Source of the DNA: Bacteroidales bacterium UBA1187
GTDB lineage: Bacteria > Bacteroidota > Bacteroidia > Bacteroidales > Paludibacteraceae
Direction of reading: 5' to 3'
Length of the DNA stretch: 30,708 nt
Assembly: GCA_002309835.1 (NCBI GenBank)
Contig: DBYL01000022.1
Span: 1-30,708 of the forward strand
A program made the position numbers and the translations under genes. Positions 13,949 to 21,039 of the stretch are shown one piece after another. How positions within the stretch are numbered: the first letter of the stretch is position 1; each line of letters starts with the position of its first letter. Below the pieces are notes generated by a model, which was not told where the DNA came from, made no database searches, and saw only the letters and a program-made list of their open reading frames with translations.

Positions 13949-15315
13949 CGGATGACCTCCATCACTTTGCGTGCTAACGCGTTCGCCTCGTCCATCGTCG
14001 CCGCCTCCGAATAGACGCGGATGATGGGTTCGGTGTTCGACTTACGCAGATGTACCCAACCGTCCGCGAAGTCGATCTTCACGCCGTCGCGGTCGTTGAC
14101 GCGTTCGTTCTTATACAGCTCTTTCACGCGCACGAGGATCGCATCCACATCCGTGTCAGGCGTCAGGTCGATGCGGTTCTTGCTGATGCAGTAATCGGGC
14201 AGGGTGCGTCGTAACTCACTCACCTTCATGTCCAGATGCGCCAGATGGCTCAGGAAGAGGGCGATACCTACGAGGGCGTCACGGCCGTAATGGCACTCCG
14301 GATAGATGACGCCGCCGTTACCTTCGCCACCGATGACGGCATGTACGCGTTTCATCTCAGCTACTACGTTCACTTCACCTACAGCGCTGGCGCTGTATTC
14401 ACCTCCGTGCGCCTTCGTCACGTCACTCAAGGCACGTGTGGAAGACATGTTGCTAACGGTGTTGCCGGGCGTGTGCCGCAGGATATAATCGGCTACGCTG
14501 ACCAGCGTATATTCCTCGCCGAACATCTCGCCGTTCTCGCAGATGATGGCCAGACGGTCAACATCCGGATCTACGACGAAACCTACATCGGCCTTACCGC
14601 TCTTGAGCAGATCGCTGATCTGGGTCAGGTGTTGCGGCAGGGGTTCGGGGTTATGTGGGAAACGTCCGTCAGGCGTGCAGTTCAGTTCGATGATATTTTC
14701 TACTCCTACTGCTCGCAAAATAGCCGGAATAGCGAGTCCGCCTACGGAATTGACGCAGTCGATGGCTACGGTGAAATTGCGCTTCTTGATCGCCTCTACA
14801 TCCACTAATTTCAGTTTCAGCACTTGCTCAACATGGTAGGGCAGGTAGTCTTTATGCGTCATATGCCCCAACTCATCCACCTCGGCGAAACTGAAGTCCT
14901 CGCGTTCCGCGATAGCCAACACCTCTTTGCCCTCGGCATCATTGAGGAACTCCCCCTGCTCATTGAGCAGTTTGAGGGCGTTCCACTGCTTAGGGTTATG
15001 GCTGGCGGTGAGGATGATACCTCCTGCGGCTTTCTCACCGGTGACGGCCAGTTCCGTCGTCGGCGTAGATGCCAGACCGATATTGACCACATCATAGCCC
15101 ATGCCCATGAGTGTACCGCACACGATACTCTCTACCATATGTCCGCTCAACCGGGCGTCGCGGCCCACGACAATCGTGTTGTTGCCCGGCACGGCTGCGC
15201 GCCGTTGCGTAGCATAAGCCGCCGTAAAACGAACGATATCCACGGGGTTGAGGCCTTCGCCTACACGGCCGCCTATTGTGCCGCGGATACCGGAAATACT
15301 CTTCACTAAACTCAT
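13945..15315 (-). CDS. glmM: Phosphoglucosamine mutase (Bacteroidetes type)
   Basis: The 456-residue alpha-D-phosphohexomutase starts MSLVKSISGIRGTIGGRVGEG. It has the catalytic phosphoserine motif ILTASHNPKQWNALK, the metal loop VDPDVDRLA, the sugar-binding loop IGGEGNGGVI and the phosphate-binding RKSNTEPIIRVYSEA. It closely matches the protein annotated as GlmM in Bacteroides, which makes glucosamine 1-phosphate for peptidoglycan and LPS precursors. The sugar loop differs from E. coli GlmM, so activity on mannose or glucose phosphates is not excluded. One base separates it from the preceding lipoprotein gene. Confidence 0.92.
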   Translation of the reverse strand: MSLVKSISGIRGTIGGRVGEGLNPVDIVRFTAAYATQRRAAVPGNNTIVVGRDARLSGHMVESIVCGTLMGMGYDVVNIGLASTPTTELAVTGEKAAGGIILTASHNPKQWNALKLLNEQGEFLNDAEGKEVLAIAEREDFSFAEVDELGHMTHKDYLPYHVEQVLKLKLVDVEAIKKRNFTVAIDCVNSVGGLAIPAILRAVGVENIIELNCTPDGRFPHNPEPLPQHLTQISDLLKSGKADVGFVVDPDVDRLAIICENGEMFGEEYTLVSVADYILRHTPGNTVSNMSSTRALSDVTKAHGGEYSASAVGEVNVVAEMKRVHAVIGGEGNGGVIYPECHYGRDALVGIALFLSHLAHLDMKVSELRRTLPDYCISKNRIDLTPDTDVDAILVRVKELYKNERVNDRDGVKIDFADGWVHLRKSNTEPIIRVYSEAATMDEANALARKVMEVIR

Positions 15316-15316
15316 A

Positions 15317-15919
15317 TCAATTCTTCACTTTAATCTTCAGGATATATACGTACGGAGTGACGCTCGTCTCGTCGTCCGAGAAGCCTAACTTACTGGGCAC
15401 GATAATCTCGCATATCGACTCCGGATATTTCATCAGTCCTACTGCAACGTGCCATCCTACGGCTTCGCATATCTGTGCATATCCGCTGGCGGTACCGCTA
15501 GTCACGCCATAGACGAACTCGTATGGATAGGCCTGATCCATCGTCGTCCAATAGCTGAGGGTGTCGGCATTCTCCGTGAGGGCGAATTTCTTATAGCGCG
15601 CGATGATGACATCGTTACGAATAATCGACAGGTCCACTGTGTCGTTGACAGTTGGGCTGACGGAATCGACGCGGATGGAGTCTCCGCGCTGATGCAGGTG
15701 GAAATAGAGGTTGTCATAGCCGGACACCTTATAGTAGTCCTTCTCGCCCCAGACGTAATTGACATCCGGTTCCTCGGTCAGCACGCGGATGTTATTGCGG
15801 CTAATATAATTAGCAATGAGTCGGTCCTCCTGCTTACGCAGGTTGGAGTAGGTGTTTCCTGCGCAGCCGGTGATCATCAAGGCCATGGCGCCCAGTAGTA
15901 AAATAGCAAGTTTCTTCAT
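15317..15919 (-). CDS. FKBP-like lipoprotein, DUF4827 type
   Basis: The 200-residue product has a lipoprotein signal (MKKLAILLLGAMALMITGCAG, lipid-anchored Cys19). The first mature part resembles RKQEDRLIANYISRNNI of the Bacteroidetes DUF4827 family. The C-terminal half has the outline of an FKBP prolyl isomerase: repeat of VDLSIIRNDVIIARYKKF, then GWHVAVGLMKYPESICEIIVPSKLGF and VTPYVYILKIKVK. Activity is unproven. It directly abuts the next FKBP-like lipoprotein gene with no gap and is one base from glmM, so it is probably a periplasm-facing partner in the same transcript. Confidence 0.75.
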   Translation of the reverse strand: MKKLAILLLGAMALMITGCAGNTYSNLRKQEDRLIANYISRNNIRVLTEEPDVNYVWGEKDYYKVSGYDNLYFHLHQRGDSIRVDSVSPTVNDTVDLSIIRNDVIIARYKKFALTENADTLSYWTTMDQAYPYEFVYGVTSGTASGYAQICEAVGWHVAVGLMKYPESICEIIVPSKLGFSDDETSVTPYVYILKIKVKN

Positions 15920-16435
15920 TTATTTCAGTTCTAATTCAATCATTACATTTTCGTAGGGCGGGATCTCGTCCGTGCCCTTAATGCCGTAGGCGGCATACCA
16001 GGGTGCTAAGAGCTTCACTTTCGCCCCGTGATGCCACTCGGTGATGTTCGCATCTATCGCGCTCGGCAACTCATATTTACCGGCGTGCGCCGTTTGCTCA
16101 ATATCGCTGTATAGCTGTCCCTCGAGGCTCAGGATGCGCATATGTACCGTGCATTCTTCGCCTTCGCGAATCGGTTCGTCGGCTTCGCCGGGCTCGAAGA
16201 TATGCACCCAAGTGCCGTTCTCGTAAAGCGCGTAGTTCTCTTCCTGAGCTTGCGCCAAGCGGTGCAGCTGCTCGTCTGCCGTCTCTGTGAGTTGCTGGTT
16301 GAGCGCGAGCAATGCCAGTTGTGCACTATCGGCTTTCGGCGCTTCGCCCATCCGTTGGCTCGGCCGCTGCGGCGCTTGCCGTCCGCAACCTGCCAATGCT
16401 GCGCAGAGGAGCACTATGAGATAACCGTTTTTCAT
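15920..16435 (-). CDS. FKBP-type peptidyl-prolyl isomerase-like lipoprotein
   Basis: The 171-residue product starts at MKNGYLIVLLCAALAGCGRQ (lipobox LAGC). I chose this ATG because it gives the signal peptide and overlaps the HTCS stop as ATGA; a longer frame to 16507 would bury it. After a Gln/Ala-rich coiled-coil-like stretch (about 45-75) comes an FKBP-like domain ending KVKLLAPWYAAYGIKGTDEIPPYENVMIELELK, very typical of FKBP C-termini. It probably acts as a prolyl isomerase or chaperone on the periplasmic side. The pair with the DUF4827 gene looks like an old duplication. Confidence 0.82.
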   Translation of the reverse strand: MKNGYLIVLLCAALAGCGRQAPQRPSQRMGEAPKADSAQLALLALNQQLTETADEQLHRLAQAQEENYALYENGTWVHIFEPGEADEPIREGEECTVHMRILSLEGQLYSDIEQTAHAGKYELPSAIDANITEWHHGAKVKLLAPWYAAYGIKGTDEIPPYENVMIELELK

Positions 16436-19400
16436 TCTCTCTCGTTCGTGCCGAAGCGTTGCTTGCGATATTCCGACGGGGTGACGCCATAGGTATTCTT
16501 GAAGCACTTGGAGAAATAGCGGCTGTCGTTCATACCTACCATGTATGTCACCTCGGTGATGTTGTATTTGCGGTCCTCTAACAGTTGCGCCGCGCGTTTG
16601 ATACGCATCTCGCGGATGAACTCGACAGGACTGAGACCCGTGAGGCTCTTCAGCTTGTTAAAGAAGACGGTGCGGCCCATACCCATCTCTTCGACTAACT
16701 CATCTACGGTGAGGGTGTTGTTATCCATCTGCTTGTCCATGATATCCAGCAGTTTCGCTAAGAACGAATCGCCGGGCACTGCCTCGTCGTTCTTTTGCGA
16801 CTCCAGACGCATCAGTCGCTGACGGTAACTCTGCTCGAGATGCGTGCGTTGCGCTAAGATATTCTGTACACGCGCCCGCAGATACTCCGGTTCAAACGGC
16901 TTGGTTACGTAGTCGTCCGCGCCGAACTGCAGCGCTTGCAGACGACTCTCGATAGCCGTCTTGGCGGTGAGCAGGATGACGGGGATATAATCCGTGTCAG
17001 GGTTCTGCTTGATGAACTGCGTCAGTTCCAGACCGTCCACGTTCGGCATCATCAGGTCGGTTACCACGAGGTCGATATGCTTGCTGCGGATGATCTGCTC
17101 CGCCTCTTCGCCATCGGCTGCAGACTCGACATTATAGTCGCGATTGAAGATACCTACGAGGAACTGCGCCATATCCTGGCTGTCGTCCACCACGAGGATG
17201 GTGCGGCGGTTGTCTTGCGGCTCTTGCGCCAACTCCTCCATCTTGTTCTCGAAGGACGAAGCGGAAGGCGGCGTCATAGCTGTGATCTCATCGGAGATGA
17301 AGTCCACATCGGCATCGAAATGCTCCTTACCTGTATGCAGCAGGATGGTCACCGTCGTGCCTTGGCCTACCATACTATCCACCTCGATATGGCCGTGATG
17401 GAGGTCCACTAACTCTTTGGTGAGGTTGAGACCAATACCGGTACCGGTGGTGTTGGAGTTATTCAACTCATTATTGCTGGAGAAGCGCTCGAAAAGGACG
17501 CTGCGTTTCTCGGGCGCTATACCTACGCCTTCGTCTTGTACCGCCAGCGTCACGAAGCCCGGCTTCGAATCGACGATGACGCGGATATTCTTACCCGCCG
17601 GCGTGAACTTAAAGGCATTGCTCAGCAGGTTCCAGAGGATAGTATCCATGCGCTGACGATCTACCCAAACGGTGGAGTCCTCGGCTTTGTTCTCGATGGA
17701 GAAATGGATATGTTTGTCGAAGGCCTCTTTCTGGAAGTTCGCGCAAGTCTCGTTCACGAGGTCGCTGAGCAGGGTCTTCTGCACTTTCAGTTTCATCTTC
17801 TGGTTTTGCACCTTGCGGAACTCTAAGAGCTGGTTCACCATGCGCAGCATGCGCTGGCTGTTGCTTTGTACGAGTTCCAACTGACTGCGCACGCTCTGGC
17901 TGATGCGCTCGGTCTGGAGGATGTTCTCCACCGGAGCCACAATAAGCGTCAGCGGGGTGCGTAACTCATGACTGATATTTGTGAAGAAGCGTAGCTTGAT
18001 ATCCGTTACTTGCTGCTCTACTTGCACTTTCTGACGTAACTCATTATAGGCATTGATGGAGTAAATCGTCAAACCAATGATGCCGATGATGAAGATGGCA
18101 TAGAGCGCAAACGCCCACCAGGTCAGCCACCATGGACGCTCGACGTAGATCACCAGTGTCCGCTCATTATCCACATCGCCGCACTCGCGGTTGGTGGACT
18201 TCACATGGAAGATATATTTGCCGTGGCGCAGGTTGTTATACGTCACGCTGCGCACACCTTTCGCGTGCTTCCAAGCCGCGTCGATGCCATCCATCTTATA
18301 GGTATAGACGATCTTATCCGCGCCGATAAACTCCAGCGCCGCGTACTCAATCATCACGTTGCTTCCGTTGGGGATGGTGATGGTGTCGCCGAAAAGCTCT
18401 TTGTCCTGCGCCTCGATACGCGTGATACGCATCGGCGGCACAGCTGTCGAGCGACGGATAAGCGAAGGGTCGAACTCGCAATAACCGTTGGAATAACCGA
18501 ACAGCAACATCCCTTCCGGCGTGCGCAGTGCTTCTGCCTCCGTGAAATAGGTATCGTTCTCGCTATCCAGCGCATCGTAGTAATAGAGGTCGCCCGTCGT
18601 GAGATTCAGTTGTGCGATGTCGCTCTCCGAGCAGAACCATAGGTTCTTGCCATCCCCAACTATGCTGAGGATGATGTCGTGGAAGGTCTCCACGGGTTTG
18701 ATCTCCGGTTGTGCCTCTTTGGGGTCTAAGACCATGAGGCCGCCGCCGAACGAACCCAGCCATAGCTGGTCGTGACTGTAATAGACGGCGCGGATATCAT
18801 AACTCGGCAGCACAATGCTCTGGCCGTTCTCGAGGTTGATGCGTAAGATACCTGTCGTTGTTCCGCACCAGAGGGTGTTATCGACGATCTCGATGTCGCG
18901 CACCTTCATGCCCGGACCGACCACTTCGGGTTTGTCCCAACTCTTCGTAGTCTCGTTCCAGCGAAGGATATTCACACCGCCGCCGTAGGTGGCGACATAG
19001 AGTGTGCCGTCACTGCCTTCCTCGATATCGTATATATCCGGATGACTCGTGGGAATCCGTTCCCCTCTAATTCCTAATCCTTTAACCTCTAATCCGCGAA
19101 CCCGGATAAGTCCCCCGCCTTTGGTACCATAGAGCATGCCGTGGCTGGTCTCGATGGCGCAATAGACATTCGTCTCGGATTTGACGAGCGTCAGCACTTC
19201 GCCATTCTTCTTATGCGCGAAAGCACGCACCTCGCCGTTGTCGCGTTCCGAGCGACGCAGGTCATGTAACTGGTATGGAGTAGGGTCCATATTCACGCAG
19301 TCCACACCGCCGTCGTAGGTAGCTATCCACATCTGTCCATCGCGGTCCACGTAGGCCGTGTGGATCATGTTCGTCAGGCCCTGAATAGGATATACCAACT

Positions 19401-20025
19401 CATCTTTATCGAAGTCATAATAACTCCATCCGCCGCCCGTCGGGTTCACCCAAAGGCGACCTTGCGCGTCTTCGAGCGTGAAGAAATGTTCGCGCAGACG
19501 GCCTGCATAACGGCTGTCCAACGGAGGCGTGAAGCGTTTCCACTGACCGAAACGGTAGCGCTGGATACCATAGGTATCGTCGGCTTGCCATATCACGCCG
19601 TGCGAGTCCACCTTGGTATTCTTGTCCCGCTCGCTCATCTTGACCATCATCCCTTCCGGCAGACTGTCGAACGGCTGCTCGGTCGTCACGCGACGTGCAG
19701 CGTCCAGACAATAGAAATGGCCGTCGTAGGTTGCCCACCAGATCCGCTCCTGCGCGTCTTCGTAGATCAGGTCCACACGGTTGTTCACCTGCGCCTTGAC
19801 GCCCTTGTCCATCGCTTTGAATACCTCGAAGGTATAGCCGTCAAAGCGGTTCAACCCATCCCAGGTACCGAACCACATAAAGCCCTGCTTGTCTTGCAGG
19901 ATTGCCATGACGGTGTTCTGACTCATGCCGTCCTTGATGGAGTAGTGCTGAATCACATAGTGCTCATGCGCACCTATGCCTAAGGCATAAGCCACCACTA
20001 CAATCGATAGAAATAAACGTTTCAT
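16432..20025 (-). CDS. Hybrid two-component system regulator (HTCS: sensor kinase, receiver and AraC-type DNA-binding domain)
   Basis: The 1197-residue protein has a signal peptide (MKRLFLSIVVVAYALGIGA), a periplasmic two-propeller sensor of Reg_prop repeats (GMSQNTVMAILQDKQGFMWF and later repeats), a Y_Y_Y domain (about 530-620) and a membrane segment (about 633-658). The histidine kinase box ISHELRTPLTLI has His686, followed by HATPase (DEGVGIAPEKR, TGIGLNLTKELVDLHHG). The receiver has Asp990 (VVTDLMMPN), and an AraC helix-turn-helix ends it. HTCS proteins sense glycan fragments and switch on polysaccharide utilisation genes. No susC/susD pair is in view. Start 20025 is chosen for the signal peptide; the upstream seven codons come from a repeat. 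Residues 309-322 are a repeat-derived insertion. Confidence 0.95.
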   Translation of the reverse strand: MKRLFLSIVVVAYALGIGAHEHYVIQHYSIKDGMSQNTVMAILQDKQGFMWFGTWDGLNRFDGYTFEVFKAMDKGVKAQVNNRVDLIYEDAQERIWWATYDGHFYCLDAARRVTTEQPFDSLPEGMMVKMSERDKNTKVDSHGVIWQADDTYGIQRYRFGQWKRFTPPLDSRYAGRLREHFFTLEDAQGRLWVNPTGGGWSYYDFDKDELVYPIQGLTNMIHTAYVDRDGQMWIATYDGGVDCVNMDPTPYQLHDLRRSERDNGEVRAFAHKKNGEVLTLVKSETNVYCAIETSHGMLYGTKGGGLIRVRGLEVKGLGIRGERIPTSHPDIYDIEEGSDGTLYVATYGGGVNILRWNETTKSWDKPEVVGPGMKVRDIEIVDNTLWCGTTTGILRINLENGQSIVLPSYDIRAVYYSHDQLWLGSFGGGLMVLDPKEAQPEIKPVETFHDIILSIVGDGKNLWFCSESDIAQLNLTTGDLYYYDALDSENDTYFTEAEALRTPEGMLLFGYSNGYCEFDPSLIRRSTAVPPMRITRIEAQDKELFGDTITIPNGSNVMIEYAALEFIGADKIVYTYKMDGIDAAWKHAKGVRSVTYNNLRHGKYIFHVKSTNRECGDVDNERTLVIYVERPWWLTWWAFALYAIFIIGIIGLTIYSINAYNELRQKVQVEQQVTDIKLRFFTNISHELRTPLTLIVAPVENILQTERISQSVRSQLELVQSNSQRMLRMVNQLLEFRKVQNQKMKLKVQKTLLSDLVNETCANFQKEAFDKHIHFSIENKAEDSTVWVDRQRMDTILWNLLSNAFKFTPAGKNIRVIVDSKPGFVTLAVQDEGVGIAPEKRSVLFERFSSNNELNNSNTTGTGIGLNLTKELVDLHHGHIEVDSMVGQGTTVTILLHTGKEHFDADVDFISDEITAMTPPSASSFENKMEELAQEPQDNRRTILVVDDSQDMAQFLVGIFNRDYNVESAADGEEAEQIIRSKHIDLVVTDLMMPNVDGLELTQFIKQNPDTDYIPVILLTAKTAIESRLQALQFGADDYVTKPFEPEYLRARVQNILAQRTHLEQSYRQRLMRLESQKNDEAVPGDSFLAKLLDIMDKQMDNNTLTVDELVEEMGMGRTVFFNKLKSLTGLSPVEFIREMRIKRAAQLLEDRKYNITEVTYMVGMNDSRYFSKCFKNTYGVTPSEYRKQRFGTNERE
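19058..19098 (-). repeat. In-frame 7/8-base tandem repeat inside the HTCS gene
   Basis: Read on the coding (minus) strand the units are GGATTAGA, GGTTAAA, GGATTAGG, AATTAGAG and GGGAACGG, encoding RGLEVKGLGIRGERI between two propeller blades. Sense orientation and leading GLE are the same as in the plus-strand genes. Confidence 0.8.
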
Positions 20026-20061
20026 TATTCTCACTCGTTCACTCATTCACTCATTCATTCG
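20026..20061 (-). repeat. 8-base tandem repeat in the rfbA-HTCS gap
   Basis: On the minus strand GAATGAAT, GAGTGAAT, GAGTGAAC and GAGTGAGA fill the whole gap between the rfbA stop and the HTCS start. They extend the HTCS frame upstream by seven codons (MSERVRI), which I regard as an artefact. Confidence 0.85.
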
Positions 20062-21024
20062 TTATCCTCGCGACGCCAGTCGCTCCAGATAGCGTCCATA
20101 CGCCGTCTTCATCTCTTTGCCGAGGGCGCTTAACTGCTCGGTGCTAATCCATCCGTTACGCCAAGCTATCTCTTCGATACAGCTCACGTAGAAACCCTGT
20201 CTGTTCTGGATGGTAGCGATGAAGTTACCCGCATCCAGCAGGCTGTCGCAGTTACCTGTGTCGAGCCAAGCGAAGCCGCGGCTGAACAGTTTCACTTTCA
20301 GTGTGCCCTCTGCCAGATAAGCCTTGTTCAGGTCCGTAATCTCATATTCTCCGCGTGCACTGGGCTTCAGCGCTGCGGCCTTGTCGCAAACCGTCTCGTC
20401 ATAGAAATAGAGGCCCGGCACGGCGTAGTTACTCTTCGGCTCCGCCGGCTTCTCCTCTAAACTCTTCACCCGTAAAATCTCCTTCCCTTCATGGGCGGAG
20501 GACTGCCAGTGGCCGTCCGAATCGAGAAGTGGGGTAGGCTCTTTCTCAAACTCTACGACTCCATACGCTCTCGGATCAGCCACTTCATATCCGAAGATCA
20601 CCGCACCTTTCTTTCGTTCATTCGTTAACTCGTTCACTCCTTCAACGGCAGCTACTGCTTCTTTTAGCATATGCCCGAAATGCTGGCCGTAGAACATGTT
20701 ATCGCCAAGGATGAGGCAACCCGGTTCGCCGTTCAGGAACTCGCGTCCGAGGACGAAAGCCTGCGCCAATCCGTTTGGTACTAACTGCACTTTATAGCTG
20801 AATTTCATACCGAGACGACTGCCGTCACCTAACAGATCTTCGAACATCGGCAGGTCACGCGGCGTGCTGATGATCAGCACCTCGCGGATACCGGCCATCA
20901 TCAGTGCCGACAGCGGATAGTAGATCATCGGCTTGTCGTACACCGGCATGATTTGTTTACTAATTGCTTTGCTTAACGGGTACAAACGCGTCGCGCTTCC
21001 CCCCGCCAAAATAATTCCTTTCAT
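20062..21024 (-). CDS. rfbA: Glucose-1-phosphate thymidylyltransferase
   Basis: The 320-residue protein starts MKGIILAGGSATRLYPLSKA with KQIMPVYDKPMIYYPLS, LIISTPRDLP, LILGDNMFYG, YGVVEFEK, SLEEKP, NYAVPGLYFYD, EYEITDLNKAYL and FAWLDTGNCDSLLDA: all RmlA motifs. It makes dTDP-glucose from glucose 1-phosphate and dTTP, the first step to dTDP-rhamnose and other deoxysugars. It is about 25-30 residues longer than usual. Two stretches account for this: residues 128-139 (repeat-derived) and about 162-183 (PTPLLDSDGHWQSSAHEGKE), just before SLEEKP. No other rml gene lies in the window. It sits between the Ig-like gene (15 bases) and HTCS (36 bases). Confidence 0.93.
   Translation of the reverse strand: MKGIILAGGSATRLYPLSKAISKQIMPVYDKPMIYYPLSALMMAGIREVLIISTPRDLPMFEDLLGDGSRLGMKFSYKVQLVPNGLAQAFVLGREFLNGEPGCLILGDNMFYGQHFGHMLKEAVAAVEGVNELTNERKKGAVIFGYEVADPRAYGVVEFEKEPTPLLDSDGHWQSSAHEGKEILRVKSLEEKPAEPKSNYAVPGLYFYDETVCDKAAALKPSARGEYEITDLNKAYLAEGTLKVKLFSRGFAWLDTGNCDSLLDAGNFIATIQNRQGFYVSCIEEIAWRNGWISTEQLSALGKEMKTAYGRYLERLASRG
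20607..20645 (-). repeat. In-frame 8-base tandem repeat inside rfbA
   Basis: On the coding strand GAGTGAAC, GAGTTAAC, GAATGAAC and GAAAGAAA encode VNELTNERKKG. The unit is the same as in the gap downstream of rfbA (GAGTGAAC), so two copies of the same subtype lie about 550 bases apart. Confidence 0.85.
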
Positions 21025-21039
21025 ATCTCTAACTTTAAC

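Noticed and set aside
13184..19983. Many long plus-strand open frames opposite surE, glmM and the HTCS gene
   Set aside because: They are mirror frames of well-identified minus-strand genes, caused by GC-rich codon use; none has family motifs.
20026..20046. HTCS start at 20046 (MSERVRIMKRLF)
   Set aside because: The extra seven codons are the GAGTGAAC-type repeat; the signal peptide starts at 20025.
20062..21024. A dTDP-rhamnose (rml/rfb) cluster
   Set aside because: Only rfbA is present; no rfbB, rfbC or rfbD neighbours are seen.
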